Shown here: positions 1 to 8,679 of the stretch, piece after piece
Position numbering within the stretch: the first letter of the stretch is position 1
Layout: each line of letters begins with the position of its first letter
Assembly (NCBI GenBank): GCA_905216075.1
Contig: CAJMSO010000006.1
Coordinates: forward strand, 1 to 23,072
Direction: 5' to 3'
DNA: 23,072 nt
Source of the DNA: an uncultured bacterium
GTDB taxonomy: Bacteria > Actinomycetota > Coriobacteriia > Coriobacteriales > Coriobacteriaceae
The notes under the pieces: generated by a model
What the model saw: only the letters and a program-made list of their open reading frames with translations
Told to the model about the DNA's origin: nothing
The model's database searches: none
Made by a program: the position numbers and the translations under genes

Positions 1-3
1 GTC

Positions 4-606
4 GTGGCGGCGCATGTCCGCTCCGAGCACGCCCGTCAGGAATTTGAGCGCCGCGCGCAGCTTCTGTGCGAGTGCCTGTGCAGCGAGGACTTTTTGGCCA
101 ACAAGGGCATAGGCAATGAGATCGGCTTCCACACCTTTTGCTATGACCCTGCGCTGGAGTTTGAGGCGCGTGCATTATTTGACACCCTTTCATGCGATGC
201 CGAGGCCGACAAGCTTCCGTGCACGCTCAAGGTCGTGAACCTTTACGACGCCGTGCTGGCAATTCTCGAAAAGCGCCGTGTCCTTAAGGCCATCCCACGC
301 CAAGAGGAGCGCCGCGGTACCCAGCGCGTGCTCGAGGACGTGGCCAAGTTCGCCTCGCCCGAGAAAGTTGCCGCGTACATCCTTGAGCAGACCGAGCCGT
401 TCGCGCCCGGAGACGTCATTCTCCTCACCGGTGCAGGTGAGGTCTTCCCGTTCTTTCGCATGCACACGCTTCTCCACTGCATGCTTGCGGATTTTGATGA
501 GGTGCCTGTGGTCGCCGCCTATCCGGGCAGTTTCAACGGCTCTTCTTTCCAGCTCTTTAACCGTCTGCCGGCCGACAACTACTACCGCGCCATCGATATC
601 TCGTAA
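4..606 (+). CDS. brxB: BREX protein BrxB (DUF1788), 5' end at window border
   Basis: BrxB is a small conserved BREX component of unknown biochemical activity, needed for defence in the systems tested. The sequence shows the DUF1788 signature: a K-G-I-G-N-E-I-G-F stretch near residues 34-42, a G-D-V-I-L-L-T-G-A-G segment in the C-terminal third and a Y-P-G-S-F-N-G-S-S-F motif near the end. The 200 residues match the usual family length of about 200. The GTG at position 4 is the first start in the window, but the frame is open to the border and no ribosome site can be seen, so the true start may lie upstream. It is first in the visible operon, 78 bases before brxC, as expected for type 1 BREX; brxA should be just outside. 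Confidence 0.9.
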   Translation: MAAHVRSEHARQEFERRAQLLCECLCSEDFLANKGIGNEIGFHTFCYDPALEFEARALFDTLSCDAEADKLPCTLKVVNLYDAVLAILEKRRVLKAIPRQEERRGTQRVLEDVAKFASPEKVAAYILEQTEPFAPGDVILLTGAGEVFPFFRMHTLLHCMLADFDEVPVVAAYPGSFNGSSFQLFNRLPADNYYRAIDIS

Positions 607-684
607 GCACGGCTCCCCGCAGGCAAGTCCCTGCCGCCGGTAACAACCCTTTGCCATAACGTTCCCAAACCCAAAGGAGCACCC

Positions 685-3600
685 ATGGACAACACGATCA
701 TTCGCGACCTCTTTGCTAAAGACATCAACCGCTCCATCAACGGCGTGGTCAAGGTCCAGGATTCAAAAGATGGGTCCATCCGCCAAGAGCTTGACGAGTA
801 CGTGGTGACGCGCGAGTTGCAGAGGCACTTTGCCACGTTCTTCAAGGCCTACGGCGATGCCATCGATGCGCGCACCGACAAGATCGGCGTGTGGATCAGT
901 GGTTTCTTCGGTTCCGGTAAATCGCACTTCCTCAAGATGCTGAGCTACCTGCTCGAGAATCGCCAGATCGGCGGTAAGAGCGCCATCCGCTACTTTGACG
1001 GCAAGATCGTCGACCCCATGGTCGCGGCTGCCATGGAGCGCGCCTGCTCGGTGCCCACGCAGGCCATCCTCTTTAACATCGATAGCAAGGCGGGCCAGTG
1101 GAAGCAGGGCGATACGGCTCCCACGGCGCTGCTTCGCGGCTTTGAGCGCATGTTCTACGAGGCGCGCGGCTTCTACGGCGAGGACCTCAAGCTTGCAAAG
1201 CTCGAGGACTACATCGATTCCCTGGGCAAGACCCAGGAGTTCCGCGAGGCCTTTGAGCGCGTGAACGGCGAGTCCTGGCTCCAGACCCGCGACACCTACA
1301 GCTACTTTGAGGACGACGTGGTCGAGGTGCTGCAGAGCGTGCTCGGCATGAGCGAAAAGGCCGCATGGAACTGGCTCGAGGGTTCTGAGGACGAGGTGTT
1401 GGCCCCCGATGTCTTTGCCAAAAAGGTCAAGGACTACGTAGACGCTCAGGCAGCGGCCCACGGCGGCAACTTCCGTTTGCTCTTTATGGTCGACGAGGTG
1501 GGTCAGTTTATTACAAACGACAAGGACCCAAGCCTTATGCTGAGCCTTCAGACCATCGTCGAGGAGCTGGGTGCCGCCTGCGGTGGCCGCGTGTGGGTGA
1601 TGGTTACGAGCCAGGAGGCCATCGACAACCTGAGCCTGCCCGTGGGCAACGACTTTTCAAAGATCCAGGGCCGCTTCAATACCCGCCTTTCGCTCTCCAG
1701 CTCCAGCGTGGACGAGGTCATCCAGCGCCGTGTGCTCGAGAAGACCGCGCCGGCGGCCGATATGCTTGCACAGGTCTACGAGCAAGACGCCGCCGTGCTT
1801 AAAAACAACTTTACCTTTGAGGGTGGCTCGCGCTCCGACCTTGCCGGCTACGCCAACTCCAAGGATTTTGTGGCCAGCTACCCGTTTGTGGGCTACCAGT
1901 TTAAGCTCCTGCCCGACGTGATGACCGAGGTGCGCAAGCACGGTGTTAAGGCCAAGCACATGTCCACGGGCGAGCGCTCCATGCTGAGCGCGTTCCAGGA
2001 GAGCGCTCAGGCCATCCAGTATGACCAGACCGGTGCACTCGTGCCGTTCTGGTGCTTCTTCGACACTATCTCCAAAGACCTTGAGCACGGCATCAACCAG
2101 GTGGTCGACCGCGCGGTCCGTGCGGCCGAGGACGCAAAGGGCCTTGAACCCTACGACGTTCAGGTGCTCAAGCTCCTGTACCTGATTCGTTACATCGGCT
2201 ACGTTAAGGCCACGGTCGAGAACATCTCCATCTTCATGATCGACGGCCTCGACGTGGACATGCGCGCCCTCAAGGACCGCGTCAAGGAGTCCCTTGCCCG
2301 CCTGGAGGGCGAGAACTACGTGGCACGCCAGGGCGATGCCTATAGCTTCCTCACCGACGAGGAGCAGGAGATAGCGCAGGAGATCGCACGCACTCCGGTC
2401 GATAACGCGCAGGTGATCGAGTCTATCAAAAAGCGCCTGTTCGACAGCATCTACACCGCGCGTAAACTCAACCGCGGGGCCAACGACTTTCCGTTTGACC
2501 GCTATGTGGACGGCTCAATCCACGGTGCCAGTATGGGCGGCATGGAGCTTTGCGTGGCGACTATGGCGAGCGATCTGGGCCGTGCGGACGATACCGAGCT
2601 GGCCTTGGCTTCTTCGGGCAAAGCCATCGTGGCTTTGAGCGACGAGGCGGATTATTGGGAGACGCTCGTCAACGCCGCCAAGATCCGCAAGTACGCCAAG
2701 ACGCGAAATCTCCAGGAGCTTCAGCCGAGTACGCGCCAGATCGTCGAGTCCAAGATGCGCGAGGCAGCCTATAACGAGAAAGAGGCCGATGTCCTTTTGA
2801 GCGAGGCCGTACTCCATGCACGTTGCGCGGTCAACGGCCGCATAATTGAGGTCCGCGCGGTCAAACCCGCTCAGGTCTTTGAGCAAGTGCTGGCGCAGCT
2901 GTGCGATGTGGTCTTTGAAAAGGCCGACTATATCGGCGCGCCGGTCACGAGCGATTCCGATATCCGCTCCACTCTGGCGGGCAACGTTCAAGCGGGGCTC
3001 GCTGGCATGGACGCGGGCAACACGCGTGCGCTCAAGGAGGTCGAGGACTACCTCAAAGTTCAGCACCAGCGCCACCTGGATACCGCTATGGGCGATATCC
3101 AGCGCCAGTACCAGCAAAGGCCCTTTGGCTGGCGCGAGGTCGATATCGCAAATGTGGTGGCGCAGCTTGTGGTGGAGCAGCGCGCGCAGGTGCTGTTTGG
3201 CGGTCAAACGGTTCAAGCCAACGATAGCCGCATGGTGGCACTCCTGCGCAAGGATGCCGATAAAGCCCAGGTGCGCTTGCGTATGCGCATGAGTGACCGT
3301 TTGCTGTGCGATACGGGCGAGCTTATGCGTGACCTGTTTGAGCTTGGCACCGTGCCCTCCAACGAGGATAAGCTCGTGGCCGAGCTTAAAGCGCGCCTTG
3401 AGGACTTGCGCGAGGCGTGCCTCGCCATGGCACGCGACTACTACACGGGCATCAAACCAGCCTACCCGTATCCCGGTGAGGACGAGTGCGAGAAGATGCG
3501 CTCGGAGGTCGCCGACATCCTTAAGGACCAGAGCGAGTCCGAGGCATTCTTGACCACCTTCACCAAGCACGAGGACCGCCTGCTCGATGCCAAGGAAGAC

Positions 3601-4347
3601 TTTGACAGGGTGGTTGAGTTCTTCGAGTCCAACCAACGAATAGCGTTTGACCACGCCAAGGATTTCTTGAGTCGCACCGAGGGTATTGAGTATGTCTCCG
3701 ATGACATTCCCAACGCGGTGGAGAACGTGGCAAAGGTGCGCGAGATCCTCAAAGACCCAAAGCCCTACGGACGCATCAAAGACTTGCAGCCGTTGATGGC
3801 ACCCGTCGAGGAAGAAATTAAAAAGCTCCTGGGCATTCGCCGCAACGAGTTCTTGTGTCGTATCGAGAATGACCTGCAGGATCTGCGGAAGCAGGCCGAG
3901 AGTCAAGAAGGTTTTGTCAATCAGGCCAAGGATGCCATCGCGGACGCCAACACCAGGTATGAGTCGTTCAAGAACCGCGCCCATGGCGTTCAGAGCCTCA
4001 ACGAGCTTAATGCCCTAGCGGCAAACTGGGAAAACTGGATCGTTGCGGCAACCAACAAGATATACGACGCCACGGACGCTGCGCGTGAGCGCATGGACAA
4101 CGAGCGCCGTACCACCGAAGTCACGAGTACGGGTGAAGTGGTCAAAAAGATCTCCAACAAGGGCGCTGCGTCGTCGGCGCCAGTGCCTGTGCCCAAGCCC
4201 CAGCGCAAGATCAAGACCGTGCGCCGCGCCGATCTGGCCAAGCCGAGTCGTCTCTTGTCCGCAGAGGACGTGGAGCGCTACGTGGATGACCTGCGCTCCC
4301 GTCTTATGCAGGCGCTCGCTGCAAACGACGAGATCCGTATCAACTAA
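685..4347 (+). CDS. brxC: BREX P-loop ATPase BrxC
   Basis: BrxC is the large AAA+-like ATPase of BREX, thought to work with the other Brx/Pgl proteins in host DNA methylation and phage exclusion. At 1220 residues it has the usual family size. The Walker A motif G-F-F-G-S-G-K-S is at residues 73-80 and a Walker B-like L-L-F-M-V-D-E-V at about 265-272. The remainder is largely helical and charged, with likely coiled-coil segments between about 980 and 1150, then a Lys/Pro-rich linker and a short helical tail. The ATG at 685 follows a good AAAGGAG site. It lies between brxB and pglX in the canonical type 1 order. An intercistronic hairpin follows the stop codon. Family assignment is secure; the coiled-coil statement is a reading by eye. 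Confidence 0.96.
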   Translation: MDNTIIRDLFAKDINRSINGVVKVQDSKDGSIRQELDEYVVTRELQRHFATFFKAYGDAIDARTDKIGVWISGFFGSGKSHFLKMLSYLLENRQIGGKSAIRYFDGKIVDPMVAAAMERACSVPTQAILFNIDSKAGQWKQGDTAPTALLRGFERMFYEARGFYGEDLKLAKLEDYIDSLGKTQEFREAFERVNGESWLQTRDTYSYFEDDVVEVLQSVLGMSEKAAWNWLEGSEDEVLAPDVFAKKVKDYVDAQAAAHGGNFRLLFMVDEVGQFITNDKDPSLMLSLQTIVEELGAACGGRVWVMVTSQEAIDNLSLPVGNDFSKIQGRFNTRLSLSSSSVDEVIQRRVLEKTAPAADMLAQVYEQDAAVLKNNFTFEGGSRSDLAGYANSKDFVASYPFVGYQFKLLPDVMTEVRKHGVKAKHMSTGERSMLSAFQESAQAIQYDQTGALVPFWCFFDTISKDLEHGINQVVDRAVRAAEDAKGLEPYDVQVLKLLYLIRYIGYVKATVENISIFMIDGLDVDMRALKDRVKESLARLEGENYVARQGDAYSFLTDEEQEIAQEIARTPVDNAQVIESIKKRLFDSIYTARKLNRGANDFPFDRYVDGSIHGASMGGMELCVATMASDLGRADDTELALASSGKAIVALSDEADYWETLVNAAKIRKYAKTRNLQELQPSTRQIVESKMREAAYNEKEADVLLSEAVLHARCAVNGRIIEVRAVKPAQVFEQVLAQLCDVVFEKADYIGAPVTSDSDIRSTLAGNVQAGLAGMDAGNTRALKEVEDYLKVQHQRHLDTAMGDIQRQYQQRPFGWREVDIANVVAQLVVEQRAQVLFGGQTVQANDSRMVALLRKDADKAQVRLRMRMSDRLLCDTGELMRDLFELGTVPSNEDKLVAELKARLEDLREACLAMARDYYTGIKPAYPYPGEDECEKMRSEVADILKDQSESEAFLTTFTKHEDRLLDAKEDFDRVVEFFESNQRIAFDHAKDFLSRTEGIEYVSDDIPNAVENVAKVREILKDPKPYGRIKDLQPLMAPVEEEIKKLLGIRRNEFLCRIENDLQDLRKQAESQEGFVNQAKDAIADANTRYESFKNRAHGVQSLNELNALAANWENWIVAATNKIYDATDAARERMDNERRTTEVTSTGEVVKKISNKGAASSAPVPVPKPQRKIKTVRRADLAKPSRLLSAEDVERYVDDLRSRLMQALAANDEIRIN

Positions 4348-4355
4348 CCCGCGGA

Positions 4356-4385
4356 GCCGCCGGTGCCAAAGCGCGCACCGGTGGC
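4356..4385 (+). other. Intercistronic hairpin between brxC and pglX
   Basis: An 11-bp stem, GCCGCCGGTGC against GCACCGGTGGC with one G-U pair, spans the 66-base gap between brxC and pglX. There is no T-run after it, so it is not a classical terminator. It may stabilise or partially attenuate the operon mRNA; that role is inferred. Confidence 0.55.
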
Positions 4386-4413
4386 TTATGGCGTTTAGAA
4401 AGGCTCATCAACC

Positions 4414-6900
4414 ATGAACGATTCTGCTCTTAAGAGCTTCTGCACCTGGGCCCGTACGGAGCTCATCAAAGGCGTGGAGGCGCAGATGGTGCGCTACGGC
4501 ATCACCGAACCTGCACCCGCGCCCGTTGGGTCCGAGACCGTCAACGGCCTGCCCCTAAGTCCGGCTGAGATTGAGCAACGCGACGAACTGCTGCGCATGC
4601 AGGCGGAGGTGGGTCACGAGGCGCTGCGCGACCGTGCGGCCTACACCTGGTTCAACCGCATCGTGGCCATTCGCTTCATGGATGCACGCGGATGGCTTCC
4701 CAGCCGTATGCGCATGCTGAGTCGTGCGGACGGCAGCCATGGCAGCGAGGCCGTGGAGAACGCACTGGACGTGGAAATAACGACGGCCGATACCGATCGC
4801 ATAGCCGAGCTCAAGATGGCGGGCTTGGATGAACCGTTGTGGCGCTACCTGTTTGTTGCTCAGTGCGAGGAGCTTGCCGATTGCCTGGCGGGCGTCTTTG
4901 AACGCGTGGGCGGAGCCATGGAGCTGCTGTTGCCCCAGGGCCTCATGATGGCTGACAGTGTGGTGGGCAAACTCAATGCTGTCCTCGCTGACGAGGACTG
5001 GCGCGAGGGCGTGACCGTTCTGGGCTGGATGTATCAGTACTACAATGCCGACGTTAAAGACGAGTTCTTCAAGTCCAAGCGCAAGGCAGCGGCGGCGGAC
5101 ATCGCGCCCGCCACGCAGCTCTTCACCCCCGAGTGGATCGTGCGCTATATGGTCGAGAACTCGCTCGGCCGTCTGTGGATGCTCAACAATCCGGGGAGTT
5201 CGCTACGCGAGCGCATGGAGTATTACATCGAGCCCGATGCTGAGCACGAGGACTTCATCCGCATTTCGAGTCCCGAGGAGATAACCCTCTGCGACCCCGC
5301 ATGCGGCTCGGGCCATATCTTGGTCTATGCGTTTGAGCTGCTCTTCCATATGTACGAGGAGCGCGGCTATCGTGAGCGCGAGATTCCCGAGCTCATTCTT
5401 ACTAAAAACCTTGCAGGTATGGAAATCGATTCCCGCGCGGCACAGATCGCGGAGCTGGCGCTTGCCATGTGCGCCCGCGAGCACGACCGTCGCTTCTTTA
5501 GGCGTGGCGTTCGCGCCGACGTTACCGTGCTCTCGAGCATCCCGCTAGGGGAGGACGAGCTGCCGGGTAACAAGAAGCTCGCCGAGGAGCTGAGTCATTT
5601 GGGCGAGATCGGTTCGCTGCTCAATCCTTCAGAGGACGAGATCGACGAGCTCAAGGCTGCCGCCGCGAGCTGTTCTGACGACCTTTTTGCCGTTGCGACC
5701 AAAACTAAGCTCGAAAACGCTGCCGCCATCTGCGAGAAGCTGTCCCGTCGTTTTACCTGTACCGTTGCGAATCCTCCGTATATGGGCAGCAGTAGCTTTA
5801 ACCCCTTCATGAGCAAGTGGGTCAAGAAGAACTACCCCGACGTGAAGAGCGACCTGTTCTCTTCGTTCATCGTGCGTATTATGGACTTTGCCGGCGAGCA
5901 CGGCGAAGTTGGAATGATGACCCCGTTCGTTTGGATGTTTATCGGTAGCTACGAGAAGCTTCGAAATAGGCTTATCGATGACAAGACTCTAACCACGCTC
6001 ATTCAGCTCGAGTATTCTGGCTTTGCAGGGGCAACTGTGCCTATCTGCACATTTACCTATCACAATTCGCATATCGATGACTATAAGGGCGGATACGTTC
6101 GTCTTGCCGATTTTACTGGTCCCGCGGTTCAGGCTCCCAAGGCGCTGGAGGCCATCCATAATCCTAACTGCGGCTGGTTCTACCGTCGCGACGCCGACAC
6201 CTTCAAGAAGATCCCCGGCACTCCCATAGCCTACTGGGCCAGCGATGCCCTTCTGGATGCGTTTACGAATAAGGAAAAGCTTGGCTTGTTTGCCAAGCCG
6301 CAGGTCGGTTTGCAGACAAGTGATAACGATCGTTTTTTGCGCTATTGGTTTGAATGCTCTCTTGGGGACATGAGCGTCGCTTGTAACTCTGCCGAATCCA
6401 GTTTGAGCCTAGATGCAAAATGGTATCCGCACAATAAGGGTGGTTCCTTTAGGAAATGGTATGGCAACAGGGATCACGTTATTGAATATGCCAAGAATGG
6501 CCGCTCTCTTTCCGCGGCACCTGGCGCATCCAGGATAAAGGATTCAATTGCCTTCTTATCGTGCATCACGTATTCAAGAATTACGTCTGGACAGATTGCA
6601 TTTAGAATGCAGCCTTCCGGGTCTTTGTTTGACTCTGCGGCCGTGGCTATGTTTCCTCCTGTCTGCGATATGAAGTACTTGCTTGGGTTGCTTAACTCAT
6701 CCGTTGTTGCAACGGCAACGTCCTTCCTTGTTCCCACGCTAAACGCCCAACCCGGTGATATCGCCAAGCTTCCCATCGCTATTGAGCCTGCTGAGCATGG
6801 GGCGGTTGATGGTTTGGTGGATTATTGTCTGGGCATTTCAAGGCTAGATTGCGACTCGTTTGAAACCTCTTGGGATTTCAAACATAACCCTTTGGTGTAG
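4414..6900 (+). CDS. pglX: BREX adenine methyltransferase PglX, N-terminal part (split gene)
   Basis: PglX is the BREX N6-adenine methyltransferase that marks self DNA and is also needed for exclusion. The SAM-binding motif D-P-A-C-G-S-G is at residues 294-300 and the catalytic N-P-P-Y at 453-456, so the enzyme core is intact. The C-terminal third holds conserved PglX target-recognition blocks (Q-T-S-D-N-D-R-F-L-R; K-W-Y-P-H-N-K-G-G; F-R-K-W-Y-G-N; L-N-A-Q-P-G-D-I). The protein stops at 828 residues, right after D-S-F-E-T-S-W-D-F-K, where full-length type 1 PglX (about 1150-1225 residues) would continue. The missing part is encoded at 7688-8656, beyond an inserted gene. The start follows an AGAAAGG site 10 bases away. 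From roughly 6250 onward the DNA becomes visibly AT-richer than the 5' part, suggesting exchange of the recognition module. Confidence 0.93.
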   Translation: MNDSALKSFCTWARTELIKGVEAQMVRYGITEPAPAPVGSETVNGLPLSPAEIEQRDELLRMQAEVGHEALRDRAAYTWFNRIVAIRFMDARGWLPSRMRMLSRADGSHGSEAVENALDVEITTADTDRIAELKMAGLDEPLWRYLFVAQCEELADCLAGVFERVGGAMELLLPQGLMMADSVVGKLNAVLADEDWREGVTVLGWMYQYYNADVKDEFFKSKRKAAAADIAPATQLFTPEWIVRYMVENSLGRLWMLNNPGSSLRERMEYYIEPDAEHEDFIRISSPEEITLCDPACGSGHILVYAFELLFHMYEERGYREREIPELILTKNLAGMEIDSRAAQIAELALAMCAREHDRRFFRRGVRADVTVLSSIPLGEDELPGNKKLAEELSHLGEIGSLLNPSEDEIDELKAAAASCSDDLFAVATKTKLENAAAICEKLSRRFTCTVANPPYMGSSSFNPFMSKWVKKNYPDVKSDLFSSFIVRIMDFAGEHGEVGMMTPFVWMFIGSYEKLRNRLIDDKTLTTLIQLEYSGFAGATVPICTFTYHNSHIDDYKGGYVRLADFTGPAVQAPKALEAIHNPNCGWFYRRDADTFKKIPGTPIAYWASDALLDAFTNKEKLGLFAKPQVGLQTSDNDRFLRYWFECSLGDMSVACNSAESSLSLDAKWYPHNKGGSFRKWYGNRDHVIEYAKNGRSLSAAPGASRIKDSIAFLSCITYSRITSGQIAFRMQPSGSLFDSAAVAMFPPVCDMKYLLGLLNSSVVATATSFLVPTLNAQPGDIAKLPIAIEPAEHGAVDGLVDYCLGISRLDCDSFETSWDFKHNPLV

Positions 6901-6903
6901 GTG
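6899..6903 (+). promoter_or_regulatory. Ribosome site of the HEPN gene overlapping the pglX-N stop
   Basis: AGGTG at 6899-6903 overlaps the TAG stop of the N-terminal pglX piece and sits six bases before ATG 6910. This favours ATG 6910 over GTG 6901 as the start and suggests translational coupling to pglX. Confidence 0.5.
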
Positions 6904-6909
6904 CTGGTT

Positions 6910-7566
6910 ATGGACAAAGCCTGTATATCTTCATTTCATATGTCTCTGCATGAATCTAGCTATTGGACTCCGGATGAGATTTCTTCTATCTGGGATTTCT
7001 TTGTGACTAAATCTGTAGCTAACTCTGCCTCTCAAAGAAGAACCGCCTCTGATTACGGATTGAAACAATTGCCATTCGATACTCTTCTTGAGTATGAAGG
7101 GGTGCCTTCCGGGAAGCGTGAATTACTTATGGCTGATAATCTTGGAGATGTGATTGAGGAATATGGATTTAAAACAACTGTAAATCAAAAGTCGGCTGAT
7201 GGAGTTAAACAAGAGATTGAAGCTCCGATTGATATCGTTAGTCCGAGGGTCCTCTGTATTCAACCTTATACAATCTCTGGTCGCAAGGGTCCCGAACCTA
7301 AAGACTCAGGTAAAGGAATGACTTTACTAACTCATATCCGCAATTCACTTGCACATGGGTGTACGTATTACTTCCCTAATGGAATGATGCTTCTCGAGGA
7401 TAAAGCTGGTGGTTCAAGTGGAAAAACGACTGCCATGATGCTTCTGCCTCAAAAGGCGTTTACCGACTGGATAAAGGCGATTGATATTGACGCTCGTTTT
7501 TATTTTAAGGACGCTGGCAGAGGCGAATTTGAAAAGCTCATTCATAGAAAGAGCAACAAACACTAG
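6910..7566 (+). CDS. HEPN-like protein encoded between the two pglX pieces
   Basis: This 218-residue protein is not a methyltransferase part. Its clearest feature is R-N-S-L-A-H at residues 144-149 inside the helix-like T-H-I-R-N-S-L-A-H-G. This is the R-X4-H signature of HEPN domains, many of which are metal-independent RNases in toxin-antitoxin, abortive-infection and CRISPR systems. The N-terminal half has no motif I recognise; the C-terminal part continues with strand-like and helical segments (K-A-F-T-D-W-I-K). The gene is distinctly AT-rich next to the BREX genes, a sign of separate origin. A GTG at 6901 would add three residues, but ATG 6910 has the better-spaced ribosome site. It begins within ten bases of the pglX-N stop and is followed by a hairpin and the pglX C-terminal piece. 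HEPN membership is likely; RNase activity is inferred. Confidence 0.72.
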   Translation: MDKACISSFHMSLHESSYWTPDEISSIWDFFVTKSVANSASQRRTASDYGLKQLPFDTLLEYEGVPSGKRELLMADNLGDVIEEYGFKTTVNQKSADGVKQEIEAPIDIVSPRVLCIQPYTISGRKGPEPKDSGKGMTLLTHIRNSLAHGCTYYFPNGMMLLEDKAGGSSGKTTAMMLLPQKAFTDWIKAIDIDARFYFKDAGRGEFEKLIHRKSNKH

Positions 7567-7626
7567 GGAATTAATAAACGACGCGCTTTAATCCGTAAAG
7601 AATTTAAATCTGTTAATTGTTTAGCT

Positions 7627-7656
7627 GGCTAGTGCAAATTTTAAATTTGCATAGCC
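7627..7656 (+). other. AT-rich inverted repeat between the HEPN gene and pglX-C
   Basis: GGCTA-GT-GCAAATTT-T-AAATTTGC-A-TAGCC forms two nested perfect arms (8 bp and 5 bp) with a small bulge, in the 121-base gap before the C-terminal pglX piece. Only a short TTTT follows, so termination would be weak. It could be an attenuator, an mRNA processing hairpin, or an operator; the sequence does not decide. Confidence 0.6.
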
Positions 7657-7687
7657 GCACTTTTCAACAAAGAAAGGGCGGTCTGTC

Positions 7688-8656
7688 ATGGCCACTTTAC
7701 TTCAAGATAAATACGAGGCTCGTAAGGCCGGGGTCAATGCTCGCTTCGAGCAGCTTCGCACTAACGAGGAAGAGCTCAACCGAATCTTTGCCAAGATCTA
7801 CAACATGGAGGGTGAGGTGCCCATCGAGGTCGAGGATAAGTTCGTTTCGGTGGCGCGCATCTTCGATACCGCAGATGAGATTCCCGAGAGCTATAAAGGC
7901 AACAAATACGTGCGTACCAAGCGCGACGAGATCACCTCGCTCATAAGCTATGCCGTGGGGTGCATGTTTGGTCGCTATTCGCTGGATGTGGACGGACTGG
8001 TCCTGGCCGATCAGGGCGCCACGGTCGACGACTATCTGTCAAAGATGTCTGATCCCGCGCACGTGACCTTTATGCCCGATAGCGATAACGTGCTGCCCAT
8101 CACCGACGATGAGTACTTTGACGACGACATCGTGCGCTACTTTATCGACTTTGTGCGTACCGTGTACGGCGAGGAGACGCTCGAGCAGAACCTGGCCTTT
8201 ATTGCCGAGGCGCTCGGCGGCAAAGGCACCTCGCGCGAGGTCATCCGCACCTACTTTTTGAAGGACTTCTTTAAGGATCATTGCCAGACCTACAAGAAGC
8301 GCCCCATCTACTGGCTGTTCGACAGCGGCAAGAAGAACGGCTTCAAGTGCCTTGTTTACATGCATCGCTACCAGCCTGACCTGTTGGCTCGCATCCGCAC
8401 CGACTATGTGCATGAGCAGCAGGAGCGCTACCGTGCCCAGATCGGGTATGCCAACGATGCCCTTGTCAGTGCCGAGCGCGGCGAGCGCGTGCGCTTGGAT
8501 AAGCGCATCAAAAAGCTCAACGACCAGCTCAAAGAGACTATTGCCTTCGAGGAGAAACTGCACCACTTGGCAGACCAGATGATTAAGATCGACCTGGATG
8601 ACGGCGTCAAGGTCAACTACGCCAAGTTTCAGGATGTGCTGGCGAAGATTAAGTAA
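7688..8656 (+). CDS. pglX: PglX C-terminal part, separately translated
   Basis: The 322-residue product matches the C-terminal domain of type 1 PglX, not a free-standing family. It opens with Y-E-A-R-K-A-G-V-N-A-R-F-E-Q-L and R-T-N-E-E-E-L-N-R-I-F, the block that follows the S-W-D-F-K region in intact PglX. It continues with I-S-Y-A-V-G-C-M-F-G-R-Y-S-L-D, K-K-R-P-I-Y-W-L-F-D-S-G and a helical, coiled-coil-like C-terminus. An AAAGAAAGGG site lies about ten bases before the ATG, so it is set up for independent translation. Its GC content is back to that of the flanking BREX genes. With the 828-residue N-terminal part it totals 1150 residues, a normal PglX size. Whether the halves reassemble is inferred. 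It is followed after 23 bases by pglZ. Confidence 0.9.
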   Translation: MATLLQDKYEARKAGVNARFEQLRTNEEELNRIFAKIYNMEGEVPIEVEDKFVSVARIFDTADEIPESYKGNKYVRTKRDEITSLISYAVGCMFGRYSLDVDGLVLADQGATVDDYLSKMSDPAHVTFMPDSDNVLPITDDEYFDDDIVRYFIDFVRTVYGEETLEQNLAFIAEALGGKGTSREVIRTYFLKDFFKDHCQTYKKRPIYWLFDSGKKNGFKCLVYMHRYQPDLLARIRTDYVHEQQERYRAQIGYANDALVSAERGERVRLDKRIKKLNDQLKETIAFEEKLHHLADQMIKIDLDDGVKVNYAKFQDVLAKIK

Positions 8657-8679
8657 CTGCAGATACGGTAAGGATATTC

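Noticed and set aside
2515..3984. Long antisense reading frame inside brxC (489 residues, - strand)
   Set aside because: It mirrors the codon pattern of brxC in a high-GC gene, has no ribosome site and is rich in His/Leu/Val in the way antisense shadows are.
6901..6909. GTG at 6901 as start of the HEPN gene
   Set aside because: It abuts the pglX stop and would lack a ribosome site, whereas ATG 6910 has AGGTG six bases upstream.
4414..8656. pglX split explained as a sequencing error or simple frameshift
   Set aside because: A complete unrelated gene and a hairpin lie between the pieces, each piece has proper signals, and composition changes at the junction; no single-base error can produce this.
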